Assembly (NCBI GenBank): GCA_946800325.1
Contig: OX326959.1
Span: 53,957,276-54,021,275 of the forward strand
DNA from: Luzula sylvatica
Taxonomy: Eukaryota > Streptophyta > Magnoliopsida > Poales > Juncaceae
Length of the DNA stretch: 64,000 nt
Direction of reading: 5' to 3'
Shown here piece after piece: positions 33,723 through 45,100 of the stretch. The translations under genes and the position numbers were made by a program. Within the stretch, counting starts at the first letter, position 1; the number at the start of each line of letters is the position of its first letter. Under the pieces are notes generated by a model. It was not told the DNA's origin and ran no database searches. It worked only from the letters and a program-made list of their open reading frames with translations.

Positions 33723-34592
33723 TAGTGTAGTGCCACGGGCACGGGTCGGGTCCCTAGCACAAACGGGTTGCACGGGCGCGGGTCTAGACGGGCACGGGTG
33801 CACGGGTTTGACGGGTTGCACGGGCACGGGTTTGGACGGGTGCGTTTGGAGGGATGGGGAAAACCCGCCCTTAGACCCGGCGGGCGAGACGGGTCCCGGG
33901 CGGGACGGGCGGGTTGACGGGCGGACGGGTCCCGGACGTGAACAGTGATTTCAAAAAAATATTCAAAAAAATAAATTTTAAAAATGTGAATAAAAATATA
34001 AAAATATTTGGTTAACAATTTTTATTCGAAATAAAAATATGCAACTAATTTTTTACAAGAAAAAAAATTTCAATATGAAAAAAAGTTGAAAAAAAGTTAC
34101 TCTCCTCCTTTATTCCGGGCTTGAGACCGGCTATGTTACTAATTTACCATGTTAAAAAAATAACATAGGCGGAGTTCTAACTTTTTTTTTTGTTAGTAAA
34201 TATTTAGATGACGTATAATAATATTGAATAATTAGAAAAAAAAATTAAAGAGTGCATATATAATATCAAACCTATATTTGTATATTGCGCATTTGTTCAA
34301 TATACCAATGCGCATTTGTTCAATTTCCTAAAGAGTGAATAGTGAATAGTGAATTGTGAACAGTGACGGGTCGGGCGGGTGCACGGGCGGGTCGGGTTGC
34401 ACAGTGACGGGTTTGCCAAACGGGCGGGTTTACACGGGTTTAGTGGTAACCATTGGTTGAAACCCGCCCTTGGACCCGTACCCGTTGACCCGCCGGGTTT
34501 CAACCCGTTTGCCAAACGGGCGGGTCGGGCGGGTCAAAATCCCGGGCGGGTCGGGTCGGGCGGGACCCTTAAGGGTTTTGGCACTACACTAG
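33723..34592. mobile_element. Non-autonomous hAT-type element rich in CGGGT repeats
   Basis: The ends TAGTGTAGTGCCA and TGGCACTACACTA are inverted repeats. Flanks CCTGTTAC (33715-33722) and GCTGTTAC (34593-34600) fit an 8-bp target duplication with one change. Both subterminal regions (33733-33945 and 34365-34570) are dense in CGGGT, ACGGG and CGGGC words in mirrored order. The middle (33950-34350) is AT-rich. Ac-like hAT elements are known to carry such subterminal transposase-binding repeats. No transposase frame is present, and the Pro/Arg-rich frames are artefacts. Confidence 0.82.
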
Positions 34593-35173
34593 GCTGTTAC
34601 ACATCAGTTTTAACATTTTTCAGAAAATATGATAATTGACTTTTTTTTTCATGGTGTTAAACTTTATTTTCGCATTTTTAAATTTTTTTTGAAAAAATGG
34701 AAATTTGTGTGTGTTAGTCTTCAATTACAAAGTATATTTAGGACACCTTGAAAATTAAGCATTTTGCTCGTGTTACACTTCAATTTTAACATTTTTAAGA
34801 AAATATGATAATTGACTTTTCTTTTATGTATGTGTTATACATCACTTTTAGCATATTTAAGAAATTTCGGAAAACATAGAAATTTGTGCGTGTTAGTCTT
34901 CTATTACTAAGTATTTTGAGTACAACATGAAAATAAAGTATTTTGCACGTGTTACACTTCAATTTTAATATTTTTTAAAAAATATGATAATTAACTTTTT
35001 TTTTTAAGGTGTTAGACTTCATATTTGCATTTTTAAGAAATTTTTGAAAAATAGAAATTTATCTGTGTTTATATTCTATTACAGAGTATTTTGAGGACAA
35101 CATGAAAATTAACCTTTTTACTCATTTTACACTTCAATTTTTACATTTTTAAGAAAATCTCGTAATTGACTTT
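34593..35173 (+). repeat. Satellite array, unit about 174 bp (right part)
   Basis: About three further units follow. The array fades at about 35173 into unrelated DNA. Confidence 0.88.
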
Positions 35174-36850
35174 GAGTACGGAAAAAGAACACAAACTATA
35201 TATTAAGTGCGTTGACGTTGATGGAATTAAGAAACAGAAGCTCACGAGGGCAGAACGAATATGAAAAAAACAAATGGTGTACCAAAAAATAATTAAATTA
35301 AATTATATAAAGAAAGTATGTCAATGAAGTTTTAATGGAGCCAGATCCCGCTGTATATTTGTAGGTTTATGACATAATATCACAATGCTTCAAAATTAAA
35401 AAATAATATCATATCATAATGAAAAATATATCTTTTTGTAATTAATAACTAAAACATCACATGTACTCCTACAGATCATTAGTGAAAAAAAGATCCTTCA
35501 GTATTTTGCTCCTGAATTTAACAGATAAAGCTTTTGCATAGGCCACGGAATCCAGATTTTATGCTATTAAATTAAATGACCAATGGGCCGCAATTTAGTG
35601 CTCCGGATGGGAAATGTCCATTGGCGATGATGAGAAAACACCAGTAGTTCTATCACAGAATTATTGTTTTAATTTGAGTTCATAAGGCCTATTAAAAGTA
35701 CTGTAATAGTTATGGGCTTGTTAGGGGTGTAAAATTTGGGTTAAAATTAGCACTGTCAAATTATGCATAAATAAAAAAATTTCTTTGGGATATAAAAAAA
35801 ATGAAAATGTATAATTCTTGAATCTTCTAGTTCGGTTATTTTATTAAAGTCTGGTTCCTGAAATTTTAGAGTGTCAAGTGAAACAAAATGTTAATCAAAG
35901 AACAATTATGTTATGATTATTAAATTCCGAAACTTAATATAATATTATATATTATTATAATAACAAATAATAATTCTATCATATGTATATCATTAATAGC
36001 ATATCATATTTATTACTATCAAGAATATTATTATACTGTAAAAATTTAATTTTATAATACTATAACAATACATCTAATATTATTATAATAATGTAATATT
36101 TGGATATAATTATTATTGAATAATTATTTTATTATTATAATATTATTTATAGTATTAAAATAAAATAATATATTATAATAATGTATTATATAGATATTTT
36201 GTATGTCTATAATTATTGTAATAATATATAACAATAATTATATCCACATTTATCATTCGAAAAATAAAATTATAATATTTACCCTTCCAAAAATCGAGAA
36301 TATCATTTTTACCCTTCAAAAACTTAGAAGATATGATAAATATCCAAATTAATTATAAAAATAATAATAATGGACAATATATAATAATATATAAGTATAT
36401 TTACTTTTTTTGTATTATTATTATTATTATAATATAATATATTATATGTATATAATATAATATTATTTTACACAATAATATTATTATAATTTCGTATTTC
36501 AATAAAGTTATATTGTTCTATTATTATAATAATACAACGCTATATTACATCCATATAATATAATCAATATTTAATTGCTAATTTTACATTAATTTTTACT
36601 ATAATTATTATATCGCTATAATTAATATAATATTATATATTTTATATATTAATATAAAATAATTATTAAATTCATATAATATAATATTATATTTATACAT
36701 ACTAAGTTATATATTATTATTATTATATTATTACAAGGATAGAACAAATATTATTTTTTATCGATTTTAATGCAAAGTTATTTTTATATTTTTAAAAAAA
36801 ATCGGCTAAGTAGGCTCATAATTACATAAATTCCTCATTGTTCCATATTT
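35174..36850. other. AT-rich intergenic DNA
   Basis: No gene, RNA gene or clear mobile element is visible. The part at 35920-36760 is built largely from short TAT/ATA words. Confidence 0.6.
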
Positions 36851-36859
36851 ATATTTTTT

Positions 36860-37110
36860 AAGGGAGGACTTAACCACCTTAGAATGTTATGTATAAATAA
36901 AAACAGAAAAATTAAATCACAAAAATTTACAATATTTATCAAAATTTCACTCATAAATGATTTATCAACAATATTATGTATAAATTAACCACCTTAGAAT
37001 GTTAAACTTTCAAGTATTTTAAATTAATTCTCTCACAAATGATTTATCAACAATATTTATCAAAATTTCACAAGTTAACAAAACAAACTATTTTTTAGTA
37101 ATCATAAACT
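36860..37110. repeat. Diverged direct duplication
   Basis: The words AACCACCTTAGAATGTTA and AAATGATTTATCAACAATAT each occur twice, about 110-120 bp apart. This indicates an old local duplication of about 115 bp. Confidence 0.6.
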
Positions 37111-37672
37111 CTTATAAAATTTACTTTTAAGGCTTAACTTCCTTCCTCAATTATGAATTTCAAAAATTTACAAATTACCTCTTTTAATGACTAGAGAAAC
37201 TTTTCATTTAAAAATGGATTGATTTTAAGATACAATATATATTTATTAATTGTGGAACATTTTTTTTCTGACAATTGAAAAATAATTAATGTAATAGCAT
37301 GTACAAATTAATTGTATTTTTGCATGAAATAATTTTTCTATTAGTATTATATAATCAATCAATAGTTTGCAAATCCCACATACATAATATATGGTTCGTT
37401 ACATTTAGATTTATTATTGCTTGAACTATTCCGAATAACAATGATATGATGATGTTGTCATTTTTTTTGTAAAATTGTATTATATCTCGAATATATATAT
37501 TGATACCTTTGTACAAATATATATAATAATCATGAAAATTATTGATGATCATACTTAGATGAGTTATAAAATATATTGATCTCAATATGGTGTGATATAA
37601 TTTAAATTTGAAATGATATTGTTTTTATCATCAAAAATGGTAGATTCGTATTGAAATGAAAATATATTTACC

Positions 37673-37704
37673 ATACTCGCCGCGTAGCGCGAGTATTATC
37701 CTAG
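37673..37704 (+). mobile_element. Helitron 3' terminus (hairpin plus CTAG)
   Basis: ATACTCGC (37673-37680) and GCGAGTAT (37689-37696) form an 8-bp stem. Four bases later comes CTAG (37701-37704), followed by T. This is the classical Helitron end. The text upstream (37600-37670) is related to that before the 38600 site, so two copies of one family lie close together. The 5' TC end was not located, so only the terminus is annotated. Confidence 0.62.
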
Positions 37705-38519
37705 TATAAAACATAGATCAAATAATATTATTAATATTTTCAGGACAATGATTCTGAAATTTTGTCAAATATATTCGCTTAAAATTTATTTTTATTTTCA
37801 TTTCCTTATTATCATATTTCTAATATAAAATTTTCTCTTGCTTAAATTTGTGAAGAAAATTACGTAAAAGAAGATGTTGCAAAAATTAATATTTACATTG
37901 TTGACTTTAAATATTGTTTTTATTTTATTAGTAGTAAAACTATATTTTCCAAAACCAAATACTGCAATACTAAATAGGTTATAATTGTGATTTTGCTATG
38001 ACATTACATTTGTTCAAAAATAGTAAAAATTAAAAGAGAAGAGTTTACTTATCTAATATTACTTTTATTTTTAAAGGTATAAGTTTTAAATTATCATATG
38101 ATATGACAGAATAATTTCTAATTATGTCCGTGTTTAGTTAAATATCAACATTATTATTCCAAAATGATTTATCTATTAAATATTTAAATGTGATATCATG
38201 CTTGATTTTAATTATCTGTTTGTGTCAAATGCAAAATTTATTAATATTAGAAATCAATGGCATGCGATGCAGTGACTTTATGTGTAGTATGATTCATTGA
38301 TTCCTTACTTCTATATTTGCTATTGTCATAATTATTGTGAATAATAATAATATAATACTTAATGTCATTTTTTATATATAAAAAATTGTATTATAACTTG
38401 ATTATTAGCGCCAATAATATGTGCCCTAATATTTGATAAAATAATAATAAATCATTTGTTAATATCATGTAAAGTATTGTGAAATAAGCATATGACAAAA
38501 TATAATAACATTAATATAT

Positions 38520-38638
38520 TGTATTTGTAATATAATTTAATTTTACAGTAATATTTTTATTATCATCATTAAATAGTAGTTTCATGTTAAAATGAAAAAT
38601 AATTAAAATACTTGTGACATAGCGCGGATATTATTCTT
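38520..38638 (+). mobile_element. Diverged Helitron-like 3' end, second copy
   Basis: Matching words (AATATAATTTAA, TTATCATCA, TAAAATGAAAA, TAGCGCGGATATTATTC) follow the same order as at 37585-37704. The final CTTG replaces CTAG and the stem is weaker. Confidence 0.45.
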
Positions 38639-38671
38639 GTATATATTCGCATTACAGATTGTAAAATTTTG

Positions 38672-38806
38672 TTGAGAAATTTTCAAAAAATTCCCTAATT
38701 TTTTTGGAAATTATAAAAAAACTCGTATTTTTTTGGAAACTCCAAAAAAGACTTTCTACCAAATTTTTATTTTCAAATATTCTTATAGCGGTTAAAATTA
38801 AGCATG
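38672..38806 (+). mobile_element. Single arm of a MITE/foldback element
   Basis: The text (AATTCCCTAATTTTTTTGG, ACTCCAAAAAAG, CTACCAAATTTTTATTTTCA) matches the terminal arms of the 6222-7125 element. No opposite arm is seen nearby, so this copy is truncated. Beyond it, 38807-39740 has no feature I can support. Confidence 0.55.
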
Positions 38807-39744
38807 GATATTTACGGTTCAACAGTATCCACGATATCCACGATATTTACGGTTCAACAAAAAAAAAGATCCTTTTTCTTTATTTTTCATATTTCGTTTT
38901 TCATTCTTTTGCTTTTATGATAGGTTTTCATTCGCCACATATATCTACTATATTCGCTACATGCATGTACCAAACATCCCACTTGCACTTTGAAAACCCT
39001 CGATCGGTACCGGTACACTCGGTATCTGCACGAATACATAATATTCCACAAGTTATAAAAGGAATATTCCTTTTTACGTACCTACCCAATATATATTTTG
39101 TAAAAGTTTTTCTATATTGGGTTCTGCCTCATACTTCACTATTAATTTCCAATTAAGTGGGTCATTGGAACATTAGTTAATTAAGTGGTGATTACGAGCC
39201 GATGATTATTGCCAATCCAACATAATTAGCACCCCAAAATGTTAATGGGTCTTATACTCTTTAGTCCATAACCAACTCTATAATTCAAAGTGTCTTTATA
39301 TATATATAGAAATAGAAGGTGTTTATTGAGACCTTATACCATTTTTTTTTGCTATGATCAATGCATAATCATAACACTGATTTATGTGACATGCACTTTG
39401 TTATTTTGTTTGTACAGTAGCACAATTTAAATACAAAGTTGGTTATTTTTTTATATTCAATATAATTATGTTATAGAAGAACTGGCATGATGAAACGGCA
39501 AAGTGGTATCCTAGTAAGAAAGAGGGCCATTAATTATTTGTGCATTATTGCACTTGCATAATTAAATTAACTTTGGAAATTTAGAGAATATATGCGTGTT
39601 TCTTTTCTAGAATCAAGTAATGGAGCTCTTGAATTCATGCCATGTTTGTGTCTCATGTGATAGGGACGCATGGTTTTTGTCACAAATAAAACTGATTTGA
39701 AATAAAATTTGAAATAATCTTTTTTAAAGATTTAGCAGTTTGTC

Positions 39745-39900
39745 AACGAGTTCATAACTTAGTTGGTTGAGTGTGAAATACAAAAATTCATATATTGTGA
39801 GAGGTTGTGAGTTCGATTCTAATTGACATAAAAAAAAATTGGGTATCAGTATCGAAAACAATCGTTTATCGGATACCATTTAAAAAAATAAAAAAAATTT
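39745..39900 (+). mobile_element. Possible tRNA-derived SINE
   Basis: A box A-like word TTAGTTGGTTGAGTG (about 39759-39773) is followed about 40 bp later by a box B-like GAGTTCGATTCT (39809-39820). The pair resembles an internal RNA polymerase III promoter. The body ends in an A-rich stretch (39877-39898). No clear target duplication was found. Confidence 0.5.
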
Positions 39901-40619
39901 ACCTGTTTAACTTTGCTTGGATTGAATTGGAGGTGATTTGTTAGGCCTAGTTTCATAGTACAAGAATTAATTCTCTCTCTTTATGGCTTCTATTGTAACC
40001 TTTAAAAATCCTTCAATGATATCAAGTACGTATCAGTAATATTAATACCTAGAACAATATACAAGTATTTAGATGTGTTCAAATAAATAAAATATCATCG
40101 TGAATATTTAGATTTGATTTCTTGTAACGTTTTTCATTTAATAAAAGAAAATGGTCTATAAGTAGTAATATATGACTATTTAAAATTTTCTTTATTGATT
40201 AAACAGCTCAATTATAACAAAAAAGAATTGATGTCATGTACAATGACAATTGATAAGAAATGAGACATATTGACTGACAAGAACAAAATATTGATGAAAT
40301 AAAAGGATTAGAACATTCGATGGAAAGGTTATGATTATATTCGTATTGACGTGGAAATATAAAAATGCTAAAGAGAGCTAAGCTATATAGCTAAATTTGC
40401 ATGCATAAGCAAAAAACAGGGAATAATCTAAATGCATGGTGTGTGTCATGTGTGGAGAATCGTTGGAGTTGGGCAAATCACCCGCATTAGTTACCTTTGG
40501 TGCCTCTCTTTATTGAAACTCATTATGGTTGAGGCTAGTGGCGGATTTAAAGTGAAATCAGCGAGGAACCGCGGATAAGTTACCGAAGATTCGTATAATT
40601 TTCAGCATTTTTTTTGGGA
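39901..40619. other. Intergenic DNA left of the gypsy element
   Basis: Nothing beyond short AT-rich words was seen. Confidence 0.5.
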
Positions 40620-40624
40620 GGTAG

Positions 40625-41976
40625 TGATGCGAGGCAAATAGGACATAATTTCAATGCTTAAATTGGGGATTTTAGCCCTTGTGAAGAGCAATTATATATA
40701 CTTTATTAATCATATTTGAGATAACATGAATATTTCTTCACTAAGTGTGTTTTATTGATAAATGCAGGTTTTTGGACGAAAGTTTTGGCATTTCAACAGT
40801 GTAGTTGTCTTCCTCTCCTCGCGCCGATAAAATCGATATATTATACTACCCATTTCGGTACACGTATGAAGAAGGAGGCAAGTAATCTACCACACAAAAG
40901 TCTATACCAAATTCAATACGAAAACCACTCACACTTTAACCACCATTCAGCCCACCTACCTCACCTACAATTACCAAACTATCCTCAATCCTCTCAACAA
41001 TCTCTAGACCAATGAGAAGGCTCCAAATACACTATAAATAGACCCCAAAGGCCCTTGGGGCAGGATTACATTCTCTTCACCATTTTTCTGCCCTCTCTCT
41101 CTCTCTCTCTCTCTTTCTCTTTCTCTTTCCAAGCACTCTCAAGAACTCTTAAAGAACCACTCAAGTCCATCAATTCGGGAATTTCCTTTTTCACCAGATT
41201 CAAGCTTTCTTCTTTCGGTGAAAAGATTTAGCAAGTCGTAAAAGAGACACTCCTCAATCGGACCCGAAGCTTTCTTCAACCAGGAAGGACGTTTCTTCAA
41301 GACGAGAAAACAGCTCAATCATCTAGCTTCCTAGCGATTCGAGCATCAATCGTCCACGATCACAAGGAAGGAGTACCTCTAATCACGTTGAAGCTTCCTT
41401 CTCGTTTTAGGTGTAATCTTTTCTTTTCTCGAATTTGATGTGTGTAAATATAACTTGTTTGATTCTAAAATTCTTATTCTTGCTCTTTTCTTGATCTTTT
41501 CTTTTCTTGATCTTTTTCTCTTTATTTTTCAATTGCTGTATATACTAGATCTGTTAAAATTCTCATTACGTAGATCTTGATTTCTAGTTTCGGGAACATT
41601 TTGAATCGTTGAATTTAATGAAATATTCGAATTGATATGAGTCTTTGAAATCTGTCACTTAAACTGAAAACCTGCTGTTTCCAGAGACTGTTTTTTGTAA
41701 TTCGTTAATAACTTTTTATTCCGTTGTCCAAATTGTTTGAAATTTTAGGATCAATTTGATAATATTCAGAACTCACTGTAGACAAATTTTCATTAATTTT
41801 GGAAACTTCAAAATATTTATTTTAATGATCTAAATCTTAATCATATTTTGACGCAATAGCTCCCTGTGGAACGAATCTATTATTTTCTGCTATACAACCA
41901 TATAATTCACTTGTTTGATATTACGGGACTTTAAAACAACGATACGCTTTTTAGACGTGCAAAAAGACCGCTATCA
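40625..41976 (+). repeat. Gypsy 5' LTR
   Basis: It runs from TGATGCGAGGC to CGCTATCA. TATAAATA at 41033-41040 is the likely promoter, followed by a CT-rich start region (41094-41135). Confidence 0.95.
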
Positions 41977-41979
41977 AAA

Positions 41980-41997
41980 TGGCGCCGCTGCCGGGGA
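41980..41997 (+). other. Gypsy primer binding site
   Basis: TGGCGCCGCTGCCGGGGA starts three bases after the 5' LTR. Athila-type elements use a near-identical site, usually assigned to an Asp tRNA. Confidence 0.8.
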
Positions 41998-42110
41998 GCG
42001 GTTTTTAAGTCAATTACGATTAGAATTTTGAGATTTTGATTTCATAAACTTGTTTAATCACTTCTTTGTTTTCTTGTGACAATTCTCTAGGTGTGAAGGA
42101 AGAGAACTTT

Positions 42111-45100
42111 ATGCACAACACAAGATCACGAAAAGGCGAATTACTTCCATTTGTCAAGGAGATCGAAAGAAGGAGCAAGAGCTCTAAGAAGAGCAAGGAA
42201 CCGACACAAGAAGATCAAGATCGAGACGAGCCTCAACTTCAAACTCAAACTTTTTCTTCTCTCTCTACTCATTTAAATTCAAACATGGGTGATGAAACTA
42301 GGGTTCCAAGACCAAAAACATTAAAAGAATTAGTGGCCCCAAATATCGTAGAAGATAACTACAATTTTATTAGGCCGAATATACCAAACTTTAAAGCCGA
42401 TCCAAGCATCATAGGCTCTTTACCCATCTTTCATGGCAAAGCTACCGAAAATCCACACAAACATTTGAAAGACTTCAAGATTCAACTAAACATTTATGCA
42501 AATTATGAGGCATTTAACGATATTTTACTTCTTATTTTTCCTTATTCACTAGGTGAAGGGCCAAAAGAATGGTTCTACAACCTACGAGGACCCCTCAACT
42601 TCAATGAAGTAGCCGAGCGTTTTAAGGAGAAATACTACTCGCATTCGAGATTGGCGGCAATTAGGCGAGAACTTCTAGCAATCACACAAAAGCCAAACGA
42701 GGCTCTCCACGAGTATTACGATCGATTCAACCGTTTGATGGAGGAGTGTCCAAGCCACAATGTCGCAACCCATTTCCTATACGAGCAATTTATACAAGGG
42801 CTAGGTTACTCGGAGAGCCAATTCCTCAACGCATCCGCAGGGGGAAGTATCGCGAACAAAGATCTCGAAGAAATTAAGAAGCTACTCGAAGTGATGGCAA
42901 CCAATTCTCAATCGAGGCGGAATGTTGAATACCGAGTTAATGCGTGTAGCGACCTCAATGTCGACATGCTTAACAACAAGCTCGAGATCATCATGAAGGC
43001 TTTGGGCAAGGAGGAAACGAAAAAATGTGGGGTTTGCCTCGCAAATACACACCACACCGATGAGTGCCCGAGTGTGATCGAAGATGCAAATGCTGTTTAC
43101 AAGAAATTCGACGCCTCGAACTCGTATAACCCTAATCTCCGCAACCATCCTAACTTTAGTTGGTCGAATCCCAACAATGCTCAACCCGACCCATATCGAC
43201 AATCGGTTACAAAACCGGCAACATACCAACATCCAAATGCAACACAAGCGGTTCAAAAATCGTTTCCAACTCAAGACCCGAATCAAGAAATGAAGCAAAT
43301 GATGGAAGGAATGATGTCAATGATGCAATCGATGAACGGAAAAATCGACAAAAACGAGAAAAACATGGACTCAATGAAGCAAGAGGTTTCGAACACGAAT
43401 CGCCATGTGGGTAACTTGGAGACCCAAATAAATCAAATGGCTACTCGACTCAATGTTCTCGAGACTCAAGGTTCATCTCGATTACAATCTCAATCTTTAG
43501 CACCTCTCGAGCAAAGGCACGTGAACGCAATATCGCTCCGAAGCGGTAAGGAAATCGGTGAGAGCTCGAGGCAAGCTAAGGAAGTGCAAGAAGAAAAGGA
43601 ATTGGAGGTACCGGTACCGAAAGAGAGTCCAACTCAAGCCGCGAAGTTACCAACTCAAGAACTAGAACCCGAATCGACTCAAGTCAAGCCACCTTTCCCG
43701 AGTCGTCTCCCAAAGCCAATCGAATCGAACAACGACTTGCTTGCCATCTTAAAGAAGGTAGAAGTTAATATCCCTCTCATTGAAGCTATTAAAGAGGTAC
43801 CGAGATTAGCAAAATATCTCAAGGACTTATGCACGAACAAGAGGAAACCAAAAGGGGACGAATTGATAAGTGTGGGGGAAAGTGTTTCGGCAATTTTGAG
43901 ACTCCCCCAAAAGCACAAGGATCCGGGGATGTTTGCCATTCCATGCAAAATCGGGCAACATGAATTGCCAAAATGCATGCTTGATTTGGGCGCTTCAATA
44001 AATGTGATGCCATACTCGATATTCAAGACTCTCGACCTAGGCCCTCTTGATGATACTCAAGTTGTAATCCAATTGGCCGATCGGTCCACGACTCGACCGG
44101 TTGGAGTAATTGAGGATGTGTTAGTAACAGTTAATGGGTTGCTATTCCCCGCGGACTTCTACGTTTTGGCCATGAATGAAGGGAATAACGATTCAACCCC
44201 GATTCTCCTTGGACGGCCATTTTTGAAGACGGCACGCACAAAGATCGATGTACACGCGGGAGAGCTCACGATGGAGTTCAATGATGAGGTAATCAAATTC
44301 AATATTTTTGACAAACTAAAGGAACCCATTGTAGGTACACTCAACTTAAGCGCTATGGACGTAATCGACGATTGTGTACAAGAGGTCATGGATAGCTCAT
44401 TCGAAAACCTTCAATGGAGCTCGAACCCACTATTCGAGGAATTTGAAGGATATGACAATCCTACATTCGAGATCGAGCCGGATTTGGAAGAAGAACAAAG
44501 CATAGATCAAGCACTCTTTCTAAGAGACCTCGAGATTCCGATGAAGAGAACTCCACCTTCCACCGAACAAGCTCCAAGGTTAGATCTAAAATCATTACCT
44601 TTTGGACTAAAATACGTGTTTTTGGATGAAGCGGAAACTTTGCCGGTGATAATCGCCTCGAACCTAGCAAAGGAGCAAGAAGAAAAACTCATCGAAGTGC
44701 TAAAAAGGAATAAGAAGGCTTTCGGGTGGACACTCTCCGATATTCCGGGCATCTCCCCCTCCATGTGCACACACCGAATCCTTCTTGAGGACGAAGCAAA
44801 ACCATCGCGCGAACCTCAAAGGCGGCTCAATCCGCCTATGATGGAAGTGGTAAAAAAGGAGGTGATCAAGTTGTTAGATGCGGGGATCATTTACCCCATC
44901 GCCGACTCGAAATGGGTATCGCCAATACACGTGGTACCGAAGAAAACGGGGATGACGATTGTTGAGAACGATGAAGGCGATCAAGTACCGACTCGAGTTC
45001 AAAATGGGTAGCGAGTTTGCATAGATTACCGAAAGCTCAATAAGGCGACGAAAAAGGACCACTTCCCGCTTCCATTCATCGATCAAATGATAGAAAGACT

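Noticed and set aside
33603..34639. Pro/Arg- and Gly-rich frames on both strands
   Set aside because: They arise from the CGGGT repeats of the hAT element.
37355..37585. 76-codon frame (-)
   Set aside because: AT-rich composition, no domain, and it lies within the probable Helitron body.
38704..39156. 150-codon open frame (+)
   Set aside because: It is very rich in Phe, Ile, Tyr and Lys as expected from AT-rich DNA, has no domain, and overlaps a MITE arm.
40755..41015. 86-codon frame in the gypsy LTR, repeated at 49167
   Set aside because: It lies in the LTR upstream of and across the promoter, is present in both LTRs, and has no domain.
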